Shown here piece after piece: positions 1 through 9,538 of a stretch of 64,000 nt of DNA. The notes beneath the pieces were generated by a model. That model worked only from the letters and a program-made list of their open reading frames with translations. It searched no databases and was not told where the DNA came from. Location of the stretch: NCBI GenBank assembly GCA_910578105.1, contig CAJTPD010000007.1, positions 109,541-173,540 of the forward strand, given 5' to 3'. The position numbers and the translations under genes were made by a program. Positions within the stretch are counted from its first letter, which is position 1, and every line of letters begins with the position of its first letter. The DNA is from an uncultured Odoribacter sp. (GTDB lineage Bacteria; Bacteroidota; Bacteroidia; Bacteroidales; Marinifilaceae).

Positions 1-252
1 CGGCATATTTTCATTACCGATGGTCCAGCAAGTCAGAATCTGATTCTTCGCCAGTTCCTGTCCCGCAACTGTAGACTGAATCAGACTAAAAAATTCTGAA
101 TATTCCGGTTTTTCCTGCAAATACTCATATAAATTGCCGGAAAAACGGTTACCTTCACCCTGTTCATCATTCTCAAAATGCTTATCCCAGGTATTTTCAC
201 AAGAAATCAGACCGAATATGCCGAATGTGAATAATATTGCCAATTTTCTCAT
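1..252 (-). CDS. Fasciclin-type lipoprotein, N-terminal fragment cut by window edge
   Basis: Reading leftwards from the ATG at 250-252 gives an open frame to the window edge, about 84 residues. It begins MRKLAILFTFGIFGLISCEN, a short signal peptide ending in a lipobox with Cys18, so it should be a lipoprotein. The following segment (a stretch with NLYEYLQEKPEYSEFFSLI) resembles the start of a fasciclin domain, as in the next gene upstream. The start lies only 8 bases beyond the stop of that gene, so it is probably the last visible member of the SusC/SusD operon. The C-terminus lies outside the window, so domain number and function cannot be judged. Confidence 0.75.
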   Translation of the reverse strand, partial: MRKLAILFTFGIFGLISCENTWDKHFENDEQGEGNRFSGNLYEYLQEKPEYSEFFSLIQSTVAGQELAKNQILTCWTIGNENMP

Positions 253-260
253 CTTTAAAA

Positions 261-1814
261 TCAATTTACCGGTTCAAAAAGTATATAATCCAGTTCCATC
301 AAACCGCTACGGACAACCGTTGCGCGCAACGTATGGCCACTTGTTTCCGTAAAGTTGATGATTCCCAATGCACTCAGTTTTCCGGAATAACCCGTACTCT
401 TGAAATCCACCGGAGCCCCGATATTCCTACCGGAATCCCCGTTCTTCGGGTCAAAAGAAAATTGATAACATCCCCGGGTCGGCGCATAATGATAATTAAC
501 ACTCACCCTGTATTTCCCCCTCACGATGGTAGGCAAATCAAATTCGACCCAACCGATTGCTCCCAGACTAACCTGAACAACATCAGTATAATCCAAAGCG
601 ATTCCCCATCCCGTACGTCTGTGATACTGCACTGTTCCGCCACCTTCCGGAATAGTACGCCAACGCACATAAGGAAAACTGACGGTATCTAAATCGTATG
701 TCCCGCCACCACTCCGGTAAAAAGGAATAGAAGCATACTCCGGATAATAATTTTTATCAGACAATTCTATTTTAACGGTTGACAATTTGGGCACAAATAC
801 CGGCATCAAATGATCAATTTCATGATAAATGCCGTTCACTCCCTGCCTGTTATAGGCACTGTCTACCAAATGCACATATTGCTCCAAATCAGCATCACGA
901 TTAATCACCACTTCATTGTCCACATCCTCCACCATTATCATTTCATTGTTGGCCAGAGTTTCTATGTTTTTGACATTTTTCCCTTTGTCAAAATCCACCA
1001 AATCGTTATATGACTGCATACCTGACAAAATATGATAAGCCATATATTTATAAAAAGGATTGGAAACCTCCGTATAGTTATCCTTCTCCGGAGAATATTC
1101 CCGGACAACATCGTCCACCCCGTTCATGCCAGCTTTTTTAAACACTTCATCCGGCACAACCATCGCAGTTACAAAAGATTTTCCACCAGTATGCAAACGT
1201 CCGGTTCTGTGCAGAATCGGTTGCAAACCGGCTTTCTCCACAGCCGCCGTAAAAATAGAATAACGGGGATTCGACTGTAACAATTCCCATACAGAACGTA
1301 TTTCCGGATCCAGCATTTTATCCAGCACGTGAATATAACCGTTCAATACTTCAATATCTCGGTTCATAATGCGGGCATAATCATTGATATATATATCACC
1401 ACCCACAAATTTGGAAATCAGATAATCTCCGGAAACCATCGTATCTCCCAAACGACCGTTAGTCATGATTTTTGTCTGATACTCATTCCCGGCCAAGATA
1501 TGATATTTCACCAAATGCAGGACCTCGGCTTCAGGAATATCATCCACACTCTGGTATCCCTTACCGGCCAAATATTCGTTTACCGCCTGATCTGTCGGTA
1601 CAAAACAGGTAAAAGTCGTCTTCACATTCAATATGCTGAACATATTTGCTCTCCGGAGTAACTTCACCCATGCTGAAAAATTACCGTTTTCCTCCAACCA
1701 GGTTCCAGCCGGTTCTCCTTCGCGGACAGCATAATCATTTCCTTCGTTCGGATCATTACACCCAATCGGCAAACTCACCAAGACAACGAATAACAAATAA
1801 CATATTTTTTTCAT
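261..1814 (-). CDS. Fasciclin-domain lipoprotein downstream of SusD
   Basis: A 517-residue predicted surface lipoprotein. The signal peptide ends in LPIGC (Cys19). Residues about 40-170 and 180-340 look like two fasciclin (FAS1) domains: each has the pattern of a hydrophobic helix, a 'CFVPTDQAVNEYL'-like strand-helix and a 'VKYHILAG'-like segment. The last 170 residues carry no fasciclin pattern and look like a beta-rich domain; I cannot name it. FAS1 domains are generally adhesive or ligand-binding. The gene follows SusD by 12 bases, so it is likely an accessory surface component of that uptake system. Its substrate is unknown. Confidence 0.82.
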   Translation of the reverse strand: MKKICYLLFVVLVSLPIGCNDPNEGNDYAVREGEPAGTWLEENGNFSAWVKLLRRANMFSILNVKTTFTCFVPTDQAVNEYLAGKGYQSVDDIPEAEVLHLVKYHILAGNEYQTKIMTNGRLGDTMVSGDYLISKFVGGDIYINDYARIMNRDIEVLNGYIHVLDKMLDPEIRSVWELLQSNPRYSIFTAAVEKAGLQPILHRTGRLHTGGKSFVTAMVVPDEVFKKAGMNGVDDVVREYSPEKDNYTEVSNPFYKYMAYHILSGMQSYNDLVDFDKGKNVKNIETLANNEMIMVEDVDNEVVINRDADLEQYVHLVDSAYNRQGVNGIYHEIDHLMPVFVPKLSTVKIELSDKNYYPEYASIPFYRSGGGTYDLDTVSFPYVRWRTIPEGGGTVQYHRRTGWGIALDYTDVVQVSLGAIGWVEFDLPTIVRGKYRVSVNYHYAPTRGCYQFSFDPKNGDSGRNIGAPVDFKSTGYSGKLSALGIINFTETSGHTLRATVVRSGLMELDYILFEPVN

Positions 1815-1826
1815 AGCGACAGCATT

Positions 1827-3314
1827 TTAATCTTCAACATAATAAGGATTTTGCGTCAGGATTCCGCTATTGGCATCGATTTCTCGCTGAGCAATCGGCA
1901 GATAATATCCTCTCGGATCCTGTAATTTCTGAATATAAATGGGACGGAATTTTGCACTGATATTCTTCAATAATAATTCTATCAGCATATCCTTGTATTT
2001 ATAATCATCCCGGTGAGCGACACGCAGGATATCAAACCAACGTTTTCCTTCTCCGACAAATTCACACAACCGCTCATTTAAAATCAAGTCCAATGCATCT
2101 TTTTGATTATCGGGAACTGCCGGATGGATAGTAAAACCGGCACGTTCACGTATGATTTTCACCAAATCAAAAGCTTCCTGAAAACCTTCCGCATTATTTT
2201 TCAACATCACCAAAGCCTCGGCTTTCATAAAATAAATCTCCGGTAAACGATAAAAAATCCAATTGCCGTAACGGGAATTTCCGGAACGCTGCGCATCACT
2301 GGAGTAATAAGGACGATTGCCGATATATTTCCAAACTTTGTTGTTGTCACCCACATAAGTGACATCAGTTCCCCTGGCATCCGTCTCACGCCCTTTGGTA
2401 AACAATTCCAATGTAGTCTGCGAAATGACATAGCGGGGCGTGGTATAAAACCAAACCGGCAAATTATTGGTTCCACCGTTTCCGGTTCCCCACTGCAATT
2501 CAAAAATACTTTCCGAAGAATTTCCCGGCCAAAAAATTTCAAACCACTCGTCTTTTTCTGCCAATTGATAAGAATTGGTTGCAAAAATCTGGTCACAGGC
2601 ATCAATACACTCCTGATACCGTCCATTCCACAACGAAACATCCGCCAACAATGCCAAAGCTGCCCATTTGGTCGCACGCCCTTTATTCTGAATAACAGTC
2701 CCATACCCCGGCTTAATGGTATTGATGACAGAGGTTAAATCGGAAAAAATCTGTTCCATGATTTCCGCCTCTACGCTTTTTTCTTTCATAAAAGGCTCCG
2801 AATCATTCACATAAGGCTCTGTAACCAATGGAACCTCCTGAAAAGTACGCACTAAATAATAATAGGACAATGCCCGGGCAAATTTTGCCTCTGCCAAATA
2901 AGAATTAAGCACCTCCGGCATAAACGTCGGATCTTTCTCCAATACTTCGGGTGCATACTTCAATACCGAATTAGCCCGTCCTATGACTTTATACAGATTG
3001 GTCCAGCTACAAATGCCATTATCGGCATGAATCTGCAAATCCACAATATTTTGTTCATTCTGAGTAGCCTTGTCACTCAAGGCAAGCGCATCCCCGCGCA
3101 ATTCACCCCACTCCACATACTGCTCCAGACATCCCTGCATCCCTTTGTACAATGAAAGTACCACCGCTTCGACATCTTCTTTATTGTTCCAGTACATATC
3201 ACTCGTCTGGCTATTTTCCGGTAACAAATCAAGAAAATGATTACACCCGCCTATTCCGGTCATCAACAGAAAAGAACAGGAAAACCCGATTATATTTCGA
3301 AATAACTTTTTCAT
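1827..3314 (-). CDS. SusD/RagB-family outer-membrane lipoprotein
   Basis: This is the surface substrate-binding partner of the SusC channel encoded immediately upstream. The ATG at 3314 (MKKLFRNII) was chosen over one 21 bases earlier because it gives a clean lipoprotein signal (GIGGC followed by NHFLDLLPEN) and avoids overlap with susC. The N-terminal 'FLDLLPENSQTSDMYWNN' segment, TPR-like helices in the middle (for example AKFARALSYYYLVRTF) and the C-terminal 'RLPEIYFMKAEALV' and 'LNERLCEFVGEGKRWFDI' segments are characteristic of SusD/RagB proteins. Length (about 495 residues) is normal for the family. SusC/SusD pairs import glycans, peptides or other large ligands; the sequence does not show which. 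Confidence 0.93.
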   Translation of the reverse strand: MKKLFRNIIGFSCSFLLMTGIGGCNHFLDLLPENSQTSDMYWNNKEDVEAVVLSLYKGMQGCLEQYVEWGELRGDALALSDKATQNEQNIVDLQIHADNGICSWTNLYKVIGRANSVLKYAPEVLEKDPTFMPEVLNSYLAEAKFARALSYYYLVRTFQEVPLVTEPYVNDSEPFMKEKSVEAEIMEQIFSDLTSVINTIKPGYGTVIQNKGRATKWAALALLADVSLWNGRYQECIDACDQIFATNSYQLAEKDEWFEIFWPGNSSESIFELQWGTGNGGTNNLPVWFYTTPRYVISQTTLELFTKGRETDARGTDVTYVGDNNKVWKYIGNRPYYSSDAQRSGNSRYGNWIFYRLPEIYFMKAEALVMLKNNAEGFQEAFDLVKIIRERAGFTIHPAVPDNQKDALDLILNERLCEFVGEGKRWFDILRVAHRDDYKYKDMLIELLLKNISAKFRPIYIQKLQDPRGYYLPIAQREIDANSGILTQNPYYVED

Positions 3315-3324
3315 AATCCAATAT

Positions 3325-6300
3325 TTAAAAATCAACTGACAACCCTAATGCGATTCGAATCGGACGCGGTGTATCCGCATTGTCCGTTGCTAACGGATAA
3401 ACGCCGCCCGGTATACCTACTTCCGGATTCTGCCCCTTATAGCGGGTCAGCGTCCATAAATCATAAGCAGTCAGATACACTTCCGTACGGCTCAGGCCCC
3501 ATTTCTTCAACATTGTCCGCGGTAATCCATAAGACAGAGTCAATTGTTTCATACGGAAAAAAGTAGCGTCATCAACAAAACGGTCCGAACCTAAATAATT
3601 GTATCCGCGTCCCCACATCGCTCTCGGGATATCCGTCTGATCTCCCGGATGCCGCCATCTTTTCAATACAGCCGTACTCTGATTATTGGCATTATACATA
3701 CTCTCCGAATCCATCCGGGTTTTATTCACAACACTTTGACCGATACGTGACTGGAAAAACGTGCGTAAACGCAAATCCTTCCACCGCAGATTCAAACCGA
3801 ATCCAGCCGTAATAATCGGCATGGAATTGCCCAAATAAGTGATATCATACTCGTCAATCACACCATCATGATTCAAATCGGCATAATGAGCGTCCCCCGG
3901 ACGCACCAGCACATTGTTAATGGTGGTATATACCGGTTTCCCATCCATACCTATCAATTGTTTCCCCTCAGCATCCCGGGCTATTGTTTCATCTTCCGAC
4001 TGGTAAACACCCAAATATTTATATCCGTAAAAAGACCCCAACGGATCTCCCTCCACCACATTTTGGGCATACGTACCGTTCGCCACACTATTATAATTCC
4101 AATAACTCTTATTTACCGGCAATTTCAGCACACGGTTGCGGTTGCGGGACAGATTCATGTTGAAAGACACCTTAAAATCATTCACTTCAAGTATATTATT
4201 CAGTGCCAGCATCATCTCCCAACCCCTGTTTTCCATACTACCCGAATTGAAGAATTTTACGGTTGAAAAACCGGTTGAAGAAGGAATATTCACATTGGTC
4301 TGCAACAAATCATCCGATTTTTTAATGTAGTATTCAAACTTTAAATCCACCTTATTCTCCCAAGCGACAAAGTCCATACCTATATTGTGCTGGGTACCCT
4401 TTTCCCATTTCAGATTATTCATCTGTATATTATCGGGAGCCACCGCAGAACTTCCCAAATATTCGCCCACCGGAGAGAAAGTACCCACATAAGCATAGCT
4501 ACTGCCGGGCGAATTCCCATTCCGTCCCCAGCCATAACGCATCTTCCACTCATTAATCCATTCCGCTTCTTTCAAAAAGTTCTCCTCATTCAAACGCCAC
4601 GACGCCGTCACACTCGGGAACCCGCCCCAGCGTGAATCAACTCCCATTTTAGAATTACCTTCATACCGGAAACCGACATTCAGCAAATAACGTTCTTTGA
4701 AATTGTAATGGAGATTTCCCAAAAACGCAACCGTTCTGTTTTTCGATGCACCGGACCCCAGGGTAGTGATACGTCCTCCTGATGTAGGATCAATCATATT
4801 GTCAGACCCCAAACCGCTGACCGCCGAAGAATGGTTGGTATTGGCACTGTGTGAAATCTGAGAATGCAGGGTAGCAATGATTTTATGAGCACCGAATGTC
4901 TTATTATAAATCAATTTATTAAAAATATTGATGGCAATATGATCCGACATCAAATCCTCCCCTCGGTTAAAGTCGGCATGCGAAGCACTTACACCGGTAG
5001 CCGACTGTGGCAGAAACTTTTTGTTTTTAGAAGAAGTTACATCAATTCCTACATTACCATCATAAGACAATCCGGGAAGCAACTGGTATTTTAAATTAAA
5101 GGTAATCCGGACATCATTGGATACGGTATTGTTATAAGAATCATTCACCATAGCCAAAGGATTGAATGAACCGCTCCAGGTTCCCTGAAAAGGAGTGTAA
5201 CTGGAAGTTGCCGTAGGAATAAAATATTCATTAGTAGGATTGCCATCATCATCCAGCAACCAAGGCGACATGTTCGGCATTTTAATCTTGGCATGCGCCC
5301 GGGGATTGATCCAATTGTTGTCACGTGCACCGCGAGTGTAAGAAAAACCGGCAGCCACCCGCAAACGATTGGAAAATCTGTAATCGATATTCAACCGCGA
5401 ACTGAGTCGCTTAAAAGCAGTCCCTTTAGTGGTTCCCTGCTCCGTCAGATAACCTAAAGAAAAACGGTATAGAGCCCGGTCACCACCACCACTCATCGAA
5501 AAATTCGTTTCACTGGAAAGAACATCCGATTTTACCAAATCCAGCCAATCGGTATTCTGGCTATATTCTTTAAAATATTTAAACTGCGGATCATAATTGA
5601 TTTCCGGATAAGAAGTCAGTTTTTCCAACTCATTCCAGGAAAAACCGATGTCGTGCAGCCGATTCCACATCGCGTCCTGCACCATAGTAATGTATTGCTC
5701 ACCATTCAGCATCGGGATTCTTCTTGGCTCTTTTTTATAATCGACTTTCTGACTGATGGAAAAACGGGTTTTCCCCTGACTCCCCCGCTTCGTAGTAATC
5801 ACCAACACACCGTTCGCCCCCTGAGACCCCCAAATAGCGGTAGCGGCCGCATCTTTAAGTACCTCTATCGATTCGATATCACTGGGAGAAATGTTCACCA
5901 ATGCGCCATAATCTTCTTCGTTAGCTGTCTGAAAATCAAAATCTTCGTTAATATCCGTATCATACGGTATACCATCCACCACAATCAAAGGTTCGTTATT
6001 GGCATTTAACGAACTGGTACCTCGGATACGAATAGACATTTTAGAACCCGGATCACCGGATGAAGCGATAATATCCACATTTGCCAAACGGCCTTGTAAC
6101 GCATCTTCCACCGAAGTCACCTGCATTTCTTTCATCTCATCCATATCGATTTTTTGACGGGCCACACCGACATCCTTGATTGGAATTCCATTATCATCTG
6201 TATGAATACGTTTCGCAGAAATAACTACCTCTTCCAGCTCACTGATATCCATTTGCATGGTTACATGCTGCACTTTCTGCCCTTTATAAGGGAATTTGAC

Positions 6301-6561
6301 GGTTTTATAACCGATAAATGAAAAAACAACCGCCACGCCCTTCACATTAGCCGGAACGGTTAAATAATATTCTCCGTTAATATCAGTTGCAGCCCCCAGC
6401 AACATACGGTTATTTTCGTTCTGCAAACTCACCGTAACCCCTACCATCGGTCCGTCAGCATCCCGCACAATCCCTGTCAGGACTTGCTGAGCATAAACCG
6501 AGAAAGGCAAAGACAGCAAAAACAGAATTACCACTGTTTTTAAGCTATAAATAACTTTCAT
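3325..6561 (-). CDS. SusC/RagA-family TonB-dependent outer-membrane transporter
   Basis: A 1078-residue outer-membrane channel energised by TonB. After a signal peptide ending in VYAQQ there is a carboxypeptidase-D regulatory-like domain (about 27-105), then the SusC signature region with 'RIRGTSSLNANNEPLIVVDG' and the plug motif 'IESIEVLKDAAATAIWGSQG' (about 230-255), followed by a long beta-barrel ending in LGLSVDF with a terminal aromatic residue. No N-terminal STN domain is seen, so direct anti-sigma signalling is unlikely; the adjacent hybrid two-component regulator fits that. It lies 8 bases downstream of a fasciclin gene and 10 bases upstream of SusD. Confidence 0.95.
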   Translation of the reverse strand: MKVIYSLKTVVILFLLSLPFSVYAQQVLTGIVRDADGPMVGVTVSLQNENNRMLLGAATDINGEYYLTVPANVKGVAVVFSFIGYKTVKFPYKGQKVQHVTMQMDISELEEVVISAKRIHTDDNGIPIKDVGVARQKIDMDEMKEMQVTSVEDALQGRLANVDIIASSGDPGSKMSIRIRGTSSLNANNEPLIVVDGIPYDTDINEDFDFQTANEEDYGALVNISPSDIESIEVLKDAAATAIWGSQGANGVLVITTKRGSQGKTRFSISQKVDYKKEPRRIPMLNGEQYITMVQDAMWNRLHDIGFSWNELEKLTSYPEINYDPQFKYFKEYSQNTDWLDLVKSDVLSSETNFSMSGGGDRALYRFSLGYLTEQGTTKGTAFKRLSSRLNIDYRFSNRLRVAAGFSYTRGARDNNWINPRAHAKIKMPNMSPWLLDDDGNPTNEYFIPTATSSYTPFQGTWSGSFNPLAMVNDSYNNTVSNDVRITFNLKYQLLPGLSYDGNVGIDVTSSKNKKFLPQSATGVSASHADFNRGEDLMSDHIAINIFNKLIYNKTFGAHKIIATLHSQISHSANTNHSSAVSGLGSDNMIDPTSGGRITTLGSGASKNRTVAFLGNLHYNFKERYLLNVGFRYEGNSKMGVDSRWGGFPSVTASWRLNEENFLKEAEWINEWKMRYGWGRNGNSPGSSYAYVGTFSPVGEYLGSSAVAPDNIQMNNLKWEKGTQHNIGMDFVAWENKVDLKFEYYIKKSDDLLQTNVNIPSSTGFSTVKFFNSGSMENRGWEMMLALNNILEVNDFKVSFNMNLSRNRNRVLKLPVNKSYWNYNSVANGTYAQNVVEGDPLGSFYGYKYLGVYQSEDETIARDAEGKQLIGMDGKPVYTTINNVLVRPGDAHYADLNHDGVIDEYDITYLGNSMPIITAGFGLNLRWKDLRLRTFFQSRIGQSVVNKTRMDSESMYNANNQSTAVLKRWRHPGDQTDIPRAMWGRGYNYLGSDRFVDDATFFRMKQLTLSYGLPRTMLKKWGLSRTEVYLTAYDLWTLTRYKGQNPEVGIPGGVYPLATDNADTPRPIRIALGLSVDF

Positions 6562-6569
6562 ATCTTATT

Positions 6570-8765
6570 CTATTTATTATTCGACTGGAAATCAATGGTA
6601 TTAATATTATAAATGAGTGCATCACTCAGAAAACCCGGAAAAACGCCTTCCGGAGTTTCAATCTCCTTGCCGACCTCATTCCTTAACACCAGATTAAATT
6701 TTTGCTCATCCGGATAAATACCTAATTGAGAATAAAAAGTATCATATAAAGTAGATTCCGGACTGATTTGAGTTGTCTGATACATTCCAGGCTCCCCGAT
6801 TCCGGGCAAAAGGAAATTACTCAATTTATTGGCATCTATCGATACAAAGAAATACTTCAGATAATTTTTCAGTTCCTCCGGATCATCAGGTAAAATATCC
6901 GCCTGTGCCTTCACAACATCATTATCCGGTAAAAAAGCCATCACCGTCTCGCCGACAATAAAAGTCATCACCTCTTCACCATTGATATTTTCAACCAGAC
7001 CCGCTTTCTTCATCAATTTCCAGAATTCACTGTAATTAGCTTCCAATTCCTCTGCCAAAGACACATCCACATTTCCCAATACATTATCCAAACTATATGT
7101 AATCCCGTTAAAATATTCACCCAATTTCACCGGTTGGAAAGGTTCCGTCGTATTGGCCTCACATCCCACTCCTCCGTCAAAAACCGTAACATAAGACAAT
7201 CCCTTTTTCGTTGGGTAGATTTTCTTTTGTGAGAAATCCGTAATCTTATTCTGCAATACGATATGCTTCATGGCCAACGCACTGATTTCTGCCGTATTCA
7301 AATCCTTGTATTTTTCTGTTTCATCATCCCACAACTGAATTTTCTCATCTCCCAAAACATCAGCCTTACCCACATCCACTTGATATCCCATAGCCTGCAA
7401 AGCCTCATCCGTCGGAGCGAACAACGTAAACCTCACATCCGGATTTATCAACTGGATAATCTCTCCGGCTTTATTCAAAATCTCTGTAAAAATGGAATAA
7501 TTCGGATCATTTAATAAAGGAGCTGTCACCGAACGGAACATGGCCGGAACCGTTACTTTATCCGTACCGTAAAAAACCCCGTTTGAACAAAATTCTTTTA
7601 CCTCTGCCCCGTCAACATCAAAATCATAAACATCACCATAACTTGATTTTACCCGTTTCTCTTTCAACATTTCCGGAAGGACCAATGCACGCGATTGAAT
7701 ATGATTTCCCAATAAAAACGAAAGTTGCAATAAAGGGATATCATCAAATGTCGGGTATTTGGAAAAATAATCCTCTAAAAAAACAGTCAGTGCCTGATCA
7801 TTCGGAATAAAGGAATTGAATGTGTTCCCGCAAGCCAGATAAAGATTGTGCAGGACCGCATTTTCCTGATTAAAAGTCCACTGACTTGCTATCTTAGGAA
7901 GATCCTTATGAAAATACAAAAACAGACTGTCACCGGCTGCCGCATATTTCGATGATAAATCTTTATTATAAGTGATATCCGTGAACTTGTCATACAATTG
8001 CTTAAAAAGAGAATAATGATTGTCCTGATCTTCCAATACATTATACACTGTACGCATCGGACGAATTACATCATCCACTAAATATACATACCCGTTATCC
8101 GTTAGTAAACCATTCCCGTTCTCATGAATTTTTGCATTCGCCGCGCAAAAATTATCATCCCCTTCCCAAACTTTCCCGGGGAAAAAATAAGAATAATTAT
8201 AAGTATAGTCCTGAACACCCTGTGTTTTAAACAGATTCGTATTTAAAACCGGTAAATATTTTTCACGCTCATAGACAGTCATCACTGCACCCGTTTTCGG
8301 ATTAGTAACTCGACGTACCGCTTCCTGCCCGTAAGTAATATGCTTAAAATAAATACCTTTATTCGCTGTTCCCGCTTCCAAATCACCTTCCGGCCGGAAA
8401 TTCATAAAATCAACAGGACGATAAGAATAACGCACGATATGACAACCTATCAGTAAATCCAATACATCCTGCGGAATATCGTCTACACTACTCCAGCCAT
8501 TATTTTCCAAATAAGCATTTACTGCCTGATTATCAGGAGCAAATACAGAACATAAACCTTGTCCCTTGACCAATTGAAAAAAACTGGATTTTTCCAAAGC
8601 CGATACAAACAAGGAATAATCCGCCTGCCCTTGCAACACTTCATAAGCACTGCCTTTCAACCAAGTCGGCCGTTCATAATGTTTATCCATCTCATTCTCG
8701 CAACCCCATAAAGACAGCAAGAAGAGCAATAACATTAAAAGTCTGTAACTCATGTTTTTTTTCAT
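6570..8765 (-). CDS. Multi-fasciclin-domain lipoprotein, first gene of the SusC/SusD operon
   Basis: A 731-residue lipoprotein (signal peptide ending SLWGC, Cys22) with about four FAS1-like domains. Recurring marks are a 'YSLF/YSIF' helix, an 'APDNQAVNAYL' or 'APTDEALQAMGY' segment and an 'LLxGHxV'-like strand. These units start near residues 40, 230, 425 and 575. The gene leads the operon and stops 8 bases before susC; the promoter at 8839-8869 lies just upstream. A role in surface adhesion or ligand capture for the SusC/SusD system is inference from position and family. Confidence 0.85.
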   Translation of the reverse strand: MKKNMSYRLLMLLLFLLSLWGCENEMDKHYERPTWLKGSAYEVLQGQADYSLFVSALEKSSFFQLVKGQGLCSVFAPDNQAVNAYLENNGWSSVDDIPQDVLDLLIGCHIVRYSYRPVDFMNFRPEGDLEAGTANKGIYFKHITYGQEAVRRVTNPKTGAVMTVYEREKYLPVLNTNLFKTQGVQDYTYNYSYFFPGKVWEGDDNFCAANAKIHENGNGLLTDNGYVYLVDDVIRPMRTVYNVLEDQDNHYSLFKQLYDKFTDITYNKDLSSKYAAAGDSLFLYFHKDLPKIASQWTFNQENAVLHNLYLACGNTFNSFIPNDQALTVFLEDYFSKYPTFDDIPLLQLSFLLGNHIQSRALVLPEMLKEKRVKSSYGDVYDFDVDGAEVKEFCSNGVFYGTDKVTVPAMFRSVTAPLLNDPNYSIFTEILNKAGEIIQLINPDVRFTLFAPTDEALQAMGYQVDVGKADVLGDEKIQLWDDETEKYKDLNTAEISALAMKHIVLQNKITDFSQKKIYPTKKGLSYVTVFDGGVGCEANTTEPFQPVKLGEYFNGITYSLDNVLGNVDVSLAEELEANYSEFWKLMKKAGLVENINGEEVMTFIVGETVMAFLPDNDVVKAQADILPDDPEELKNYLKYFFVSIDANKLSNFLLPGIGEPGMYQTTQISPESTLYDTFYSQLGIYPDEQKFNLVLRNEVGKEIETPEGVFPGFLSDALIYNINTIDFQSNNK

Positions 8766-8838
8766 ACTATGTATCTATTTGTGATTTTAAAATATATTTA
8801 ATATCAGTTTATTACGTTTCTTGTAAAAATCATTTTAC

Positions 8839-8869
8839 CAAAATTAAACGGACGTTTCCTTTGGGCAAA
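8839..8869 (-). promoter_or_regulatory. Bacteroidota-type promoter for the fasciclin-SusC-SusD operon
   Basis: On the minus strand TTTG (8869-8866), a 19-base spacer and TAATTTTG (8846-8839) match the Bacteroidota sigma consensus exactly, including spacing. Transcription would start near 8832, giving a leader of about 67 bases before the start at 8765. The spacer and the -7 box contain a 16-base element repeated in inverted orientation at 9236-9251. Confidence 0.75.
8841..8856 (-). repeat. Copy 1 of 16-base element AACGTCCGTTTAATTT
   Basis: On the minus strand this reads AACGTCCGTTTAATTT and overlaps the promoter spacer and the first six bases of the -7 box. The core (AAACG-GA-CGTTT on the plus strand) is itself an interrupted palindrome, as expected of a dimer-binding operator. 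The second copy faces the opposite way upstream of the regulator. Confidence 0.7.
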
Positions 8870-9235
8870 ATGACCGTTCTGCAATACAACTCAGAAAACG
8901 ATAATGATTACATACTTTTACCTTCATAATTTAGCACCGCAGAAATAATAGTTTTTAGTAAAAAAAACTTTCCGCTATCGATTGCACAAAAGTAAGTAAA
9001 TTATTTGTACGTCATTACAAAATTTTTTATAAAATCAATAATATGAACGATTTTAAAAAAATAAAGACAAAATTTAAAGTATTTCATCGAAAATCCATCG
9101 ACATCTCTTCTGTTTTATTGCAAAATTCAAAAAATAACGGCTTTTGAAATTAGTCATACATTGTTAATAAGTATTTGTTTTTCTTCCCTTTCTTTATAAA
9201 AATACTCTTAATAATCATAAAATCATATCCAAAAT

Positions 9236-9251
9236 AACGTCCGTTTAATTT
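9236..9251 (+). repeat. Copy 2 of 16-base element AACGTCCGTTTAATTT
   Basis: Identical over all 16 bases to the minus-strand copy at 8841-8856, but oriented towards the regulator gene. It runs into TAATTTAG (9246-9253), one mismatch from a -7 box; no TTTG lies at the proper distance upstream, so this would be a weak promoter. Confidence 0.65.
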
Positions 9252-9538
9252 AGAAAAACAAAATAAAAAATACCCCTCTCTGTTTGTCGTTCATTCACAA
9301 GATCAGACGTACTAACAACTTCTTTCAAACCGTGAAATCAAAAAACATGAAAGAACCATCACCCTGAAATCAACTCATTGTATCTCAATTATATTTATTT
9401 ATAATGGTTTGACAAAGATGGATATTTCAATACGCATCATCACCATATTACAAAAAACTACGCATAAATTCCAATAAATACAAAAATGTGTTTGATATTG
9501 ATTAAAATTGTATTTTTACAAGCAGAAAATCGGTGCAT

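Larger units (their letters stand above)
8766..9538. other. Divergent regulatory region between the SusC/SusD operon and its regulator
   Basis: This stretch of about 770 bases is very AT-rich and holds no convincing gene. It contains the operon promoter (8839-8869), a pair of perfect 16-base inverted copies (8841-8856 and 9236-9251) and a second minus-strand -7 match, TACTTTTG at 8994-8987. No strong promoter consensus was found directly before the regulator gene; a weak TTTG (9491-9494) and TATTTTTA (9511-9518) are separated by only 16 bases. Confidence 0.7.

Noticed and set aside
8987..9022. Second promoter for the SusC operon (TACTTTTG with upstream TTTTG)
   Set aside because: The -7 box is exact, but the spacing of 23 bases is too long; the 8839-8869 promoter has exact boxes and spacing.
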